Assembly: GCF_008312935.1 (NCBI RefSeq)
Contig: NZ_VSZO01000002.1
Location: forward strand, 310,001 to 374,000
DNA: 64,000 nucleotides
Source: Roseiconus lacunae
GTDB lineage: Bacteria; Planctomycetota; Planctomycetia; Pirellulales; Pirellulaceae
Direction of reading: 5' to 3'
Position 1 is the first letter of the stretch. Every line of letters begins with the position of its first letter. Below the pieces are notes generated by a model that saw only the letters and a list, made by a program, of their open reading frames with translations, had not been told where the DNA came from and made no database searches. Shown one piece after another: positions 1 through 9,244 of this stretch. Both the position numbers and the translations under genes were made by a program.

Positions 1-691
1 ACTGGGTGTCCCAAGTCGATCGGTGCTGGGATTCGGCACCCAAGCGATCGACTACGACAACAACGGTTTACCAGACTTGGTCGTGACGAACGGTCATATC
101 GACGACTATGTCAAAATGAGTGGCCCGTACCGTCAGCAACCACAACTTTTTGCAAACCTTGGCGACCGATTTGAATTAGCGCCGGTGACCGAATCGTCCG
201 TCAGTGAATCTGAAAATCAATCGCCCGACTATTGGAATCAGGCACATCTGGGCCGCTCGCTCGCGATGCTGGACTTTAATCGCGACGGCCGAAATGATTT
301 TGTGATCACTCACATGGCCGATCCCTCCGCAATCCTTGTCAACGAAACAAAATCCAATCACCACTGTATCCAGTTGCAACTGATCGGCGTGGAAAGCGAG
401 CGCGATGCGATCGGTGCCAAAGTGACCTTGTATCACAATGGGCGGCAGTCTGCCGCGTGGGTCACTGCGGGTGATGGCTACTTGTGCAAGAACGAAGCGA
501 TGATTGCGTTCGGATTGGGACAAACCGAACAGATCGATCGCATCGAAGTGCTTTGGCCCAGTGGCAAACAACAATCCTTTTCGAACGTTCCGGTCGATTG
601 CCGTCTCGTGCTGACGGAGAACGCCCCCGCCCCTTTTCTATTGCATCGGTTCGGTGCCACCGACAGGGACGCCGAACCGGCTGATTACTAG
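1..691 (+). CDS. FG-GAP/ASPIC-UnbV repeat protein, C-terminal part (5' truncated)
   Basis: The reading frame is open from the window edge (first full codon at 2) to TAG at 689-691, so the N-terminus lies outside. The visible part has FG-GAP/VCBS-like calcium-binding loops (DYDNNGLPDLVV, DFNRDGRNDFVI) followed by an ASPIC/UnbV module with the hallmark ERDAIGAKV and TAGDGYL motifs. It closely resembles the C-termini of the next two genes, so it is the first of three tandem paralogues. By family these are exported beta-propeller proteins of unknown function; the missing N-terminus probably carries a lipoprotein signal and TPRs as in its neighbours (inference). Confidence 0.9.
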   Translation, partial: LGVPSRSVLGFGTQAIDYDNNGLPDLVVTNGHIDDYVKMSGPYRQQPQLFANLGDRFELAPVTESSVSESENQSPDYWNQAHLGRSLAMLDFNRDGRNDFVITHMADPSAILVNETKSNHHCIQLQLIGVESERDAIGAKVTLYHNGRQSAAWVTAGDGYLCKNEAMIAFGLGQTEQIDRIEVLWPSGKQQSFSNVPVDCRLVLTENAPAPFLLHRFGATDRDAEPADY

Positions 692-710
692 CTCATCTGA
701 AGGTGCTCCC

Positions 711-3700
711 ATGCGAACCACGAATAGTCACATTCAATTCGGATGGCTGACGCCAGGTTTGCTTTGCCTTGCGGTCGTCGCCGGATGCGATCGCTCGGAT
801 CATCACTTGACCGATCCATCCACGATCGGTCCCGATCCATCGAAGGCAACTCAATCGCCCCTTGATGGTGATGGCGCTGCCGATGTCACTGATCCATTGA
901 CCAAACCAACATTGGCGTCCGATCCCTCCGATCGGTCGAATGCGATTGCCGAATCTGAACGACTAGTCGAGCGAGGAAAACCGAAGGCAGCACTAGAACG
1001 ACTTCGCAAACTGTTGCTGGCGAACCCGAATGATGTCGAAGTGATATTTCGTCTGGCGAATCTGACCGCATCGCAAGGGGAGGTCAACCAAGCGATCGAA
1101 ATGCTCGGGACGATCCCAATTGATCATCCCGAAGCCGGTTTCCCGGCACTGGGCCAGTCGGCCGATTGGCTGATGGCGTTACGACGGTACGACGAAGCCG
1201 AAGACCGCTATCGGAAGATCCTAAAGCTGCACCCAGAATCTCCGATCGCACATCGAAAGCTGGCCTTCTTACTCAACTGCCAAGGCCGACGTCATGAGGC
1301 CGCCGAACACATCCGTCATTTGTGCCGACAAGGCAATGTGAGGCAGGATGAACTCCATGCGCTGATGAACCTCAGCCATGCCATGGTTGACGCAAACACT
1401 CCCGACCCACGTTCGGCGAGTGAAAGCCCCACGTATTTTCCCATCGGAGTCGTTTCTCAAGCAAGAATCCTATTTGGGGAAGAACGCTACCAGGAAGCCG
1501 TTGAGTTGTTGCAAGAGTCGATTGCTGCGGGAACGCAACCTCCCTCGGTCGTCGCGTTCTACGGCCGTGCGGTGGCGGAAGCCCAGGACGCCGAACGGCT
1601 GCAGTCATGGTTGGACCAGGTTGACCAATCGAGCACAATGTTTTCGGAACACTGGGCCGCATTGGGACTTTGGTTAGTCTCTGCGAATCGCTACCCAGAA
1701 GCTGCGCGAGCGTTGCTCGAGGCGATCGATCGTGACCCAACGGATTTTCGATCGATCAGTCGACTTCGTTCGGTGATGGAAACACTCGGGCAGGAAGAAG
1801 TCGCTTCGCGATGGGATGACCGCGCGATACTACTTCAGCGTCTGTTCAAGCAAAACAACCAAGTCGCCGATTCGGCCACTCCCGAATTACAGATCGTTTT
1901 GCAATTGGCTGACACCATGGACCAACTCGATCGAAAACTCGAAGCCCTCCTATGGCGATCGATCGCAGCCTTCCATCGTGGCATCTCGCAAGATGCGATG
2001 AACGAGTTTCAGCAATCGATGCAAAAGATCGTCGCATCGGGGGAGGGCTTTCCCAATCAATCCTCTCGATTGTGCGCGGTTAATCCCCAGCAATTTCCAC
2101 TTCCGCGGCTTGATTGGCAATCACAACCACAAGTTTCCAGTATGCCGTCGCCTGAATTAGATCGCCAAATCGACGAAGTCGCTGCATCGTTTAGCAACGT
2201 CGCCCGGGCGGTTGGCATTGACCACATCTACCACGTTGCCAGTTCTCCCGTTGAGCGTGGATTCTCGGTTTACCAGTCTATCGGCGGAGCCGTCGCCGTT
2301 CTTGATTTCGACATCGACGGACTCCCCGATTTGTACTTCGCACAAGGTGGAGCCGACCCTCCTGCGTTCATCGGTACGATGTCCAATCAGTTGTACCGAC
2401 AAATTGACGGTAGTGCTCATGACGTGACGCTTCTGGCCCGAGTAAGCGAATCTCGCTATTCCACCGGATTGACAGCCGGAGACTGGAATCAGGACGGCTT
2501 TCCCGACATCATTGTTGGCAACATTGGAACGAATACTTGGTTCATCAACAACGGTGATGGCACGTTTACCAAACACACGTTTGACGACCGAGACGACAAA
2601 ACGTTGATGACCACTTCACTCGCGATCGCCGATCTTGATCGTGATTCGCTACCGGACTTGTTCGAACTGAATTATTTGCATGATCAGCGGATCACCGACC
2701 ACCCCGAGACAAACGCAGAGGGTGAAGTCATCGAGCCCTTAATGCCTCAACAATTTCGACCGGGCATGGACCGAATCGGTACCAACGATGGAAGCGGGGT
2801 CCCACGTTTGACAAATGTTTCGGATCAAAACACCGCCGCACGAGCCGGACTTGGATTGGTCGTTGGTGATTTCGACCATCACCCCGGAAATGAGATCTTT
2901 GTCGGCAACGATGTCTATGCTAACCAACTCTGGACCCTCGATCCGACAAACACCTGGCGCGACGTCGCAATGCTTCGGGGATGCGCGTACGGGTTCAGTG
3001 GAGCGAAAACAGCATCGATGGGAATCGCATCAGGTGACTTCGATCGCAACGGCTGGCTTGATTTCCACGTTACGAACTTTCAAAAAGAAAGTGCCAGCTA
3101 CTACGTCAACAACGACGGGCAGTTCCAAGACCGCAACGTCCAGTATGGATTAAGCGAAGCGAGCCGCACGGTATTGGGATTTGGAACCCAAGCGATTGAT
3201 TATGACAACGATAGCGACCTTGATTTGTTGGTCACCAACGGCCATATCGAGGATGCGATCGGGCACCATTCTATATTCCAGCAGCCGCCGCAGCTATTTC
3301 AAAACGTGAACGGCCGGTTCCAAACGAGCACTGTCAACGATCCGTCTGGATATTGGGATCAAAACCACCTCGGTCGTGGGCTAGCGACCCTGGATTGGAA
3401 CGGCGATGGACGGATGGATTGGGTTGTCACGCACTTAAATGAACCGTCGGCACTGATGGTCAACCAAAGTCCGTCAGACAACCATTGGATTCAAGTTGAA
3501 TTGAAAGGCGTCAAAAATGAACGCGATGCGATTGGGGCCCGGGTAAAGCTAACAGTTGCGGGCAAAGAACTGACCGAATGGCAGACCGCCGGTGACGGCT
3601 TTTTCAGCCGCAATGAGCCGCTGATTCCCTTTGGCCTCGGCAGGCACACCATGATCGAACGGCTGCGAGTCATCTGGCCCGATGGTGGGATCACGTCCAT

Positions 3701-3767
3701 TGACGCCCCACCGATTGATTGTCGACTTCTGATCGTTGAGGGCCAATCCCAAGCGTTCCCATACTAG
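711..3767 (+). CDS. TPR plus FG-GAP/ASPIC-UnbV lipoprotein
   Basis: Large predicted outer-surface lipoprotein (1018 aa). I chose ATG 711 over the GTG at 654 because it follows an AAGGTG-like ribosome site and places a signal peptide at the N-terminus ending in lipobox VAGC. Residues about 60-330 are TPR helices, about 500-900 are FG-GAP/VCBS propeller repeats with calcium loops such as DFDIDGLPDL and DWNQDGFPDI, and about 920-985 are an ASPIC/UnbV domain (ERDAIGARV, TAGDGFF). It starts 19 bp after the preceding paralogue and ends 62 bp before the next one, so the three are probably co-transcribed. Proteins of this architecture (CRTAC1-like) are abundant in planctomycetes; a role in surface binding or polysaccharide handling is a guess. 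Confidence 0.93.
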   Translation: MRTTNSHIQFGWLTPGLLCLAVVAGCDRSDHHLTDPSTIGPDPSKATQSPLDGDGAADVTDPLTKPTLASDPSDRSNAIAESERLVERGKPKAALERLRKLLLANPNDVEVIFRLANLTASQGEVNQAIEMLGTIPIDHPEAGFPALGQSADWLMALRRYDEAEDRYRKILKLHPESPIAHRKLAFLLNCQGRRHEAAEHIRHLCRQGNVRQDELHALMNLSHAMVDANTPDPRSASESPTYFPIGVVSQARILFGEERYQEAVELLQESIAAGTQPPSVVAFYGRAVAEAQDAERLQSWLDQVDQSSTMFSEHWAALGLWLVSANRYPEAARALLEAIDRDPTDFRSISRLRSVMETLGQEEVASRWDDRAILLQRLFKQNNQVADSATPELQIVLQLADTMDQLDRKLEALLWRSIAAFHRGISQDAMNEFQQSMQKIVASGEGFPNQSSRLCAVNPQQFPLPRLDWQSQPQVSSMPSPELDRQIDEVAASFSNVARAVGIDHIYHVASSPVERGFSVYQSIGGAVAVLDFDIDGLPDLYFAQGGADPPAFIGTMSNQLYRQIDGSAHDVTLLARVSESRYSTGLTAGDWNQDGFPDIIVGNIGTNTWFINNGDGTFTKHTFDDRDDKTLMTTSLAIADLDRDSLPDLFELNYLHDQRITDHPETNAEGEVIEPLMPQQFRPGMDRIGTNDGSGVPRLTNVSDQNTAARAGLGLVVGDFDHHPGNEIFVGNDVYANQLWTLDPTNTWRDVAMLRGCAYGFSGAKTASMGIASGDFDRNGWLDFHVTNFQKESASYYVNNDGQFQDRNVQYGLSEASRTVLGFGTQAIDYDNDSDLDLLVTNGHIEDAIGHHSIFQQPPQLFQNVNGRFQTSTVNDPSGYWDQNHLGRGLATLDWNGDGRMDWVVTHLNEPSALMVNQSPSDNHWIQVELKGVKNERDAIGARVKLTVAGKELTEWQTAGDGFFSRNEPLIPFGLGRHTMIERLRVIWPDGGITSIDAPPIDCRLLIVEGQSQAFPY

Positions 3768-3829
3768 TGGATCGTTTATAATTGAGGGTTCTTTTCGTCT
3801 CGCCCTTGTCCGACGTGTTTCGTTTCAAC

Positions 3830-6796
3830 ATGACACTTCCCCCCGCTTTCGATTTTCGTATTCCGACCTTAGTTGCGGTGTCATTGATCGTGACGTTCGC
3901 CGGATGTGATTCTAGCCAAGAACCGTCGACGCCCACGTCTGCCCAACCCTCGTCCGCCACCCCGTCGGCGAAAGAAGACGAGATGATGGAAGCTCGCCGT
4001 ATGGTGTCGGCGGAAAACTGGCAAATGGCGGGTAACGCGGCAATCAAAGTACTCCTTCGAGATCCCGGCAATGAAGAAGCGATTCTGATCGCGGCAGAAT
4101 CGGCGCTGCGTCAAAACAACAACGAACGCGCCGCCGAATTGGCGGCATCAATTGCCCCCAATTCTCCGTTGGCTGAAAGCGGAACGGACATCTTAGCTCA
4201 GGCATTATTTCAACTCGGTCGAGCATCCGAGGCGGCAGATACGTTGCTGGAAGGAATCGAAAAACGGCCGAAAGAATGGGTCTGGTACCATCGTGCGTGG
4301 GGGCTGTTGTCGCGAGTGGGGCGGCGCGAAGAAGCTTCGTCAATCGCCGAAAAACTGTGTCTTGCCGGCGAAGCCACGGAGACAGAACTTAACTCGCTGA
4401 TTCGACGAACGCAGTCGTTTCCGACCGTGGTCGAGCGTGAATCGCTATTGAATCGATATTTCGAGCCTGGGCTGGGCATGGCCCGGTGGCATTTTACGCA
4501 GCTCGAGTACCGGCAAGCACTCGACGAATTGGCCCCAGAATTCAAGTCTGGTTTTACATCGATCGCCGCCAGTGCGCTCTACGGCCGTTTACTCGCCGAA
4601 ACACAGAGCCATGACAAATTCCCTCCTTGGCATGCGACGTGTGACCTTTCAAAGATCGCCAAATTCGGTGACTACTGGGCCGCCGTTGGGACCTACTTTT
4701 TTGACACCCGTCAATTTGAATCGTCCGCCCGCGCGTTGCTCAATGCGGTTTATCTTAACCCCACCGATCGCAGTAGCATGCAACGATTGGCCAAGGTATT
4801 CGATGCGCTAGGCAACCCAGAACAAGGCCAGCAGTACCGGGTCCGTGGAATCGATCTCGCCCACTGTGAAACGACGTCGGATCAATTGCAACAGCAGAAC
4901 TTGACGATGCAAGATCACCTACAGTTGCGGCACCGGATCATGCAGCAACTTCTGGAACTCGAACGCCCCTTTGAAGTGCTGGGGTGGGCGGCACACATTC
5001 ATGCGACCGGCACCGTCGCGAAGCAACGTGAAATCGCGAGGAAACGCGAAGAACTTCGACGCACCGATGGGCTTCTTACGCTGGCCAGAGACGCATCTCT
5101 GATCGGTGAAAAACGTGAAGATTATGAACTCGGTGACGCATACAAAGAACTCGTCGCGGGACAAAATCAATCACAGGTCTCGATCGGTGCAACAGAGATC
5201 ACGCCGATCGCGAAACCTCGATTGGTAAACGTCGCAAAGGATGTCAATCTTGACTTTCAATGGTACCGTAGTTTTGAACTCGATGATTCACCGATACCAA
5301 TCCATGAATCAATCGGCGGGGCGATCGCCGTTTTGGACTACGACCTTGATGGGTGGCCCGATATTTATTTCGCCCAAGGATCGGGTGAACCACCGTCGAA
5401 CCAATGCACTCGTTCCAATGTCCTTGTCCGCAACTTCGATGGATCGTTCGCAGACGAAACCGACAACTCGCTGACTTCTGATTTCAACTACGGATCGGGA
5501 TTGGCAGCCGGTGATGTCAACCAAGACGGATTCCCGGATCTGTTCGTCGGTAGCTTGGGCAAAAATCGTTTGCTGATCAATAACGGCGACGGCACCTACC
5601 AAGAAACGCCTGTCTTCGGCGGTGTCGCCGATCGCTTTACCAGTTCGATCGGGATTGCAGATATCAACGGTGACAATCTTCCCGACCTGTTCGAAGGGAT
5701 CTACATCGAAATGGAAGGTGCATTCGCGCTTCCAAAAATCGGTGCCAATGGGGTACCCGAGCAGCCATCTCCGCTGGAACACTACGCGCAATCAGACCGC
5801 TGGTATGTCAATCGCGGTGACGGTCAATTCACGTTGCAAGACTTGCCACGCGAAGTTGCACGCCCGGGAACTAGCCTTGGTCTTGTGATCACCAACTTTG
5901 ATCGTAAACCGGGTAACGAAGTGTTCGTCGGCAACGACGTACGTCCCAACCACTTTTTGATTCCGCAGGGAGACGATCAACTCGCCAACGCCGCCGACGC
6001 ACAGGGCATCGCCAATGGATTCGAAGGTGCCGCCAACGGGTGCATGGGGATCGCCACCGGAGATTTTAACCGCGACGGTACGTTCGACATGTACATCACA
6101 AATTTCAGCGAAGAGTCCGCCAACCTTTATTTGCAATCCGAACAAGGCGGCTTCACCGATTTTGCGATCCGTTACAAACTCGACCAGCCAAGCTTGCCGA
6201 TGGTGGGCTTTGGGACCAAAGCCGTCGATTTTGACCGCGACGGTTGGCTGGACTTCGCCGTGACCAATGGTCACATCTTTGACATGAGCCAGTATGGCGA
6301 TCTCTATCAAATGCCACCTCAAATCCTGATGAACCACGGTACGGAGTTTCGACAAACCGAGGTCGATGATCCTACCGCGTACTTCGAAGGCAAGTATCTC
6401 GGTCGATCGATGGCAACAATTGATTACGATCGCGACGGTGTGACGGACCTGTTGATTAATCACATGGATCAACCGGTCGCGCTATTGCACAACGAAACAC
6501 CGACTCCGGGTCGGGCGTTGCAAATCGAGCTGATCGGGACGGTCGGAGAACGTGATGCGATCGGCGCCAAAGTAACGGCGCGTTGGCAAGATCAATCCAA
6601 GGTCGCGTGGGTCACCGCCGGTGACGGCTACCTGTGTTCTGACGAACCGGTACTTGAGCTGACGTTTGGCAACGTACCGGAGCTAGATCAAGTTGACGTT
6701 CAATGGCCTTCCGGCGAAACGCAAACGTTCCCCGGCCCAATTCAACCGGGACGCTTCCTCGCCATCGAAGGTCAGCCCGAGCTGTTCCCCCGTTAA
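3830..6796 (+). CDS. TPR plus FG-GAP/ASPIC-UnbV lipoprotein, third tandem copy
   Basis: Third paralogue of the tandem set (988 aa). An in-frame TTG exists at 3782, but ATG 3830 puts a hydrophobic signal directly at the N-terminus, ending in FAGC, an acceptable though not ideal lipobox. TPR-like helices fill residues about 40-330. FG-GAP repeats with loops DYDLDGWPDI, DVNQDGFPDL and DFNRDGTFDM cover about 465-885, and ASPIC/UnbV with ERDAIGAKV and TAGDGYLC covers about 895-955. The stop codon lies inside the first unit of a 15-bp tandem repeat. Compared with copy two, the TPR part has diverged more than the propeller. Function unknown beyond family. Confidence 0.93.
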   Translation: MTLPPAFDFRIPTLVAVSLIVTFAGCDSSQEPSTPTSAQPSSATPSAKEDEMMEARRMVSAENWQMAGNAAIKVLLRDPGNEEAILIAAESALRQNNNERAAELAASIAPNSPLAESGTDILAQALFQLGRASEAADTLLEGIEKRPKEWVWYHRAWGLLSRVGRREEASSIAEKLCLAGEATETELNSLIRRTQSFPTVVERESLLNRYFEPGLGMARWHFTQLEYRQALDELAPEFKSGFTSIAASALYGRLLAETQSHDKFPPWHATCDLSKIAKFGDYWAAVGTYFFDTRQFESSARALLNAVYLNPTDRSSMQRLAKVFDALGNPEQGQQYRVRGIDLAHCETTSDQLQQQNLTMQDHLQLRHRIMQQLLELERPFEVLGWAAHIHATGTVAKQREIARKREELRRTDGLLTLARDASLIGEKREDYELGDAYKELVAGQNQSQVSIGATEITPIAKPRLVNVAKDVNLDFQWYRSFELDDSPIPIHESIGGAIAVLDYDLDGWPDIYFAQGSGEPPSNQCTRSNVLVRNFDGSFADETDNSLTSDFNYGSGLAAGDVNQDGFPDLFVGSLGKNRLLINNGDGTYQETPVFGGVADRFTSSIGIADINGDNLPDLFEGIYIEMEGAFALPKIGANGVPEQPSPLEHYAQSDRWYVNRGDGQFTLQDLPREVARPGTSLGLVITNFDRKPGNEVFVGNDVRPNHFLIPQGDDQLANAADAQGIANGFEGAANGCMGIATGDFNRDGTFDMYITNFSEESANLYLQSEQGGFTDFAIRYKLDQPSLPMVGFGTKAVDFDRDGWLDFAVTNGHIFDMSQYGDLYQMPPQILMNHGTEFRQTEVDDPTAYFEGKYLGRSMATIDYDRDGVTDLLINHMDQPVALLHNETPTPGRALQIELIGTVGERDAIGAKVTARWQDQSKVAWVTAGDGYLCSDEPVLELTFGNVPELDQVDVQWPSGETQTFPGPIQPGRFLAIEGQPELFPR

Positions 6797-6866
6797 TCCG
6801 AGCGGCGCTAATCCGAGCGGCGTTAATCCGAGCGACGCTAATTCGAGCAGCGTTAAACTGAGCAAG
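6792..6866. repeat. 15-bp tandem repeat (5 units) overlapping a stop codon
   Basis: Five head-to-tail 15-bp units start at 6792, 6807, 6822, 6837 and 6852, with consensus GYTAATCCGAGCGRC. The first three differ at one or two positions and the last two are more decayed. The TAA stop of the preceding gene is formed by the first unit. Because 15 is a multiple of three, the array could be read through as pentapeptides in another frame (NPSGA-like), but nothing indicates that it is translated. Confidence 0.85.
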
Positions 6867-7099
6867 AAGTCACTGTTACAGTAATTTTGCGGAGCCGCCG
6901 TTAGGATGCTTCCGCTTGCGGGTTTCGGTTTTATCGCAATTCCATGTTGGCAGCTTCAAATTTTGGTATCTTGATTGGTCAGCAAGATTCCATTGCAACG
7001 CGATGACGTAGCCAACGATGATCGATCGAGTGACGGTGATGACAAAGCGAAAGCACTGGAATGTTTGGACGGTTTCATTTCGTGTATTGGATTAAATCA
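6867..7099. other. Intergenic, no gene seen
   Basis: Together with the tandem repeat this makes a 303-bp gap between the third propeller gene and the small lipoprotein. No convincing open frame or strong hairpin is visible; it presumably holds the promoter of the small lipoprotein gene. Confidence 0.5.
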
Positions 7100-7282
7100 A
7101 TGAAGAAGTTAATCGCTTTGGTCTTGTTGCTTACCCCGATGATTTGCTTGACCGGATGCGGAGACTCAGGCAACAAAGTCATCGAGCCACCAGAAAACGG
7201 CAACACGCTTTCCGACGATCAAATGGCCGAATACGAAGAGCAAATGCGTTCCGGTCAAGGATCATCCGGCCCCGGAAACTGA
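7100..7282 (+). CDS. Small lipoprotein (60 aa)
   Basis: Starting from ATG 7100 rather than the in-frame ATG 7061, the product begins MKKLIALVLLL and has a lipobox LTGC at about residues 15-18, a textbook short lipoprotein signal. The mature peptide is only about 43 residues, acidic and polar, ending in a Gly/Ser-rich tail. Small lipoproteins of this shape are frequent in Rhodopirellula-type genomes and have no assigned function. It stands alone and converges on the DUF58 gene. Confidence 0.75.
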   Translation: MKKLIALVLLLTPMICLTGCGDSGNKVIEPPENGNTLSDDQMAEYEEQMRSGQGSSGPGN

Positions 7283-7384
7283 TCGGATCAGTCACAGGCT
7301 CGTGAATCGATCACGTCGCCTGCCACGTGCGTGACCGGCTCAGCAATCCTTGGGCCGAGCACGCACCGAAGAGGCCGGCACTTT

Positions 7385-9091
7385 CTACAGCAAGTGCTTA
7401 GCTTTCACTTCTAAATATTGGTTGACCAACGGTGCCGTCAATTCGTCGGGAAAGCTGTCGACCAGAAGCACACCGCGATGCTCCAAATCTTTTAGCACTT
7501 GATCTCGCCACACCAAGATGTCGGCGGCAGCCGCGGCTCGGTACAAATTCAGATCGGATCCATCCGGATGATCAGCCGCTTCGAAGATCGTTCGGTCGCG
7601 AAGCAACACCCCCATCGGCAGATGCTGCCCATTGATGTTGACCAAATAATCGGTGACCGCACCGCCGTTAACCTCATCGATCACGTTGGTGGTCAACACG
7701 ACCAAAGACCGTCTCTTGCAGTGATTCTGCAGGTACAAAAATGCTTGGTCATAGCGAGATTCGACCATGCGCGGGAATTGATCAAATCCCGCGTGTAACA
7801 GACGATTCATTTGACTGCGTCCACCACGCGGTGGGATATACGCATGAATGGAATCTGAAAAACACAGCATGCCAACGGCGTCACCCTGATGAAGTGCGAC
7901 ATACGCCATCATCAGACAAGCGTTCAATGCGTGATCGAGCAAGGTAAACCCGTCGCGCGTTCCCGTCATCATGCGACCGCAGTCCAGCAAGAACACGACC
8001 CGCTGACTTTGGTCACTCTGGAACTGACGCACGGTCAGCTTGTTGCGTCGCGCGGTGCTTCGCCAATCGATGTGTCGGAAGTTGTCGTCCCGGCTGTAGT
8101 CACGAAGGCGTTCAAAATCGCTATCTTGACCAATCCGACGCGTCCGACGAACGCCGATCAAACTCAATCGGTTCGTCCGCGCTAAAATTGCGTAGTCCCC
8201 CAATTGTTTCATATCGGGATAAACATTCACGCTACTTTCCAGAGGCAATTGACAGTACCGTTTCCACAACCGAAGCGGACTGAAGAAACGCAGCGTCACG
8301 TACTCCAAACGAAATGCCCCGCGTTGCGACGGCGTCAACTTGCGCCGAAACGTCACCCTCCCGGTTGGCGGCAGACGCAAGGCATGTTGATTCGGTTGGG
8401 CGACGAATCCGTCCGGGGTATCGTCACGCACTTCCCCCAAAAGCGTCAACGTTGCGCGGTTTTCGATCGTCAACAAACTTTCGATCGCCACACCTTGGGA
8501 ACATGTCTTGGGAATTTCACGGCTCGCCGTGATCCCTCGATTAGTGGCCAAGTAGAGTGCCAGGAAATCTAAGCTGGCGATAATCACCAGCAACCAATCG
8601 ATGATCAACAACAGAAAAAACAGTTGCTGATGAAAAACGGCGGCAACGCTGCCGACCAGCACGACACTTAATACTCCGATCCAGCCCAGCGTCGGAAAGG
8701 TACGAAATCGCCACGCAACCACGACGAGTGGTGCCGCAATGAGAGCCAACAGCAACCACGGTAGCTCAGCAAAAGCTTCGATTTGGTCGCCGGTGACTCT
8801 GCCGTTGAGTTGACTGATCGCGTCGTTCATAGCCGTCATGGTACCCCAGTGGGCGTCGCCCCGTAACTCGATGTCCCTGGAAATGCTGCCGAGCACCACA
8901 GGTGACGATCGAGACATTGCCGAGGGGGGATGAAAAAGTTCGCTTGCACCCGTTGTCGACTGATCGAAAAACTTCAACACTTGGACTGCGTCGGTCGACA
9001 CAAGGTGATCTACGAGTCCTGTAGAAAGCAACGACGTGCTGAAAATGGATGCGTCGAAATGTGGGTCATCGGACTGAGCCGACTCACGCAC
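7385..9091 (-). CDS. DUF58 domain membrane protein with vWA-like fold
   Basis: Three hydrophobic segments near residues 110-180 precede a DUF58 region with the family hallmark FERLRDYSRDDNFRHIDW and a vWA-like core (VVFLLDCGRMM). DUF58 proteins usually sit beside MoxR AAA+ ATPases and vWA proteins, with a suggested role in chaperoning or metal insertion; no MoxR gene is next to this one. The GTG start used here gives an unusual polar stretch of about 95 residues before the first membrane segment. ATG codons at 8917, 8839 or 8830 would give a more typical protein, so the start is uncertain although the gene is not. Confidence 0.88.
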   Translation of the reverse strand: MRESAQSDDPHFDASIFSTSLLSTGLVDHLVSTDAVQVLKFFDQSTTGASELFHPPSAMSRSSPVVLGSISRDIELRGDAHWGTMTAMNDAISQLNGRVTGDQIEAFAELPWLLLALIAAPLVVVAWRFRTFPTLGWIGVLSVVLVGSVAAVFHQQLFFLLLIIDWLLVIIASLDFLALYLATNRGITASREIPKTCSQGVAIESLLTIENRATLTLLGEVRDDTPDGFVAQPNQHALRLPPTGRVTFRRKLTPSQRGAFRLEYVTLRFFSPLRLWKRYCQLPLESSVNVYPDMKQLGDYAILARTNRLSLIGVRRTRRIGQDSDFERLRDYSRDDNFRHIDWRSTARRNKLTVRQFQSDQSQRVVFLLDCGRMMTGTRDGFTLLDHALNACLMMAYVALHQGDAVGMLCFSDSIHAYIPPRGGRSQMNRLLHAGFDQFPRMVESRYDQAFLYLQNHCKRRSLVVLTTNVIDEVNGGAVTDYLVNINGQHLPMGVLLRDRTIFEAADHPDGSDLNLYRAAAAADILVWRDQVLKDLEHRGVLLVDSFPDELTAPLVNQYLEVKAKHLL

Positions 9092-9244
9092 GTCTGTTGG
9101 CGATCGAAAGATTCAGACTTTGAGGAATCGCAACGGTAAGTTTTTCAACTCCGATGTAGTCTTCACTACGACCGCTTGCGTCACAATGAGCACGACGCGT
9201 CCACTGCCCCGACCAACAACCTCACCGCCCCGCACCAGAATCGA

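Noticed and set aside
5792-6472. Minus-strand open frame of 226 codons
   Set aside because: Antisense to a clear FG-GAP gene; the apparent protein arises from the regular codon pattern of the propeller repeats.
6792-6866. Possible CRISPR array
   Set aside because: Units are 15 bp and directly adjacent with no spacers; no cas genes are nearby.
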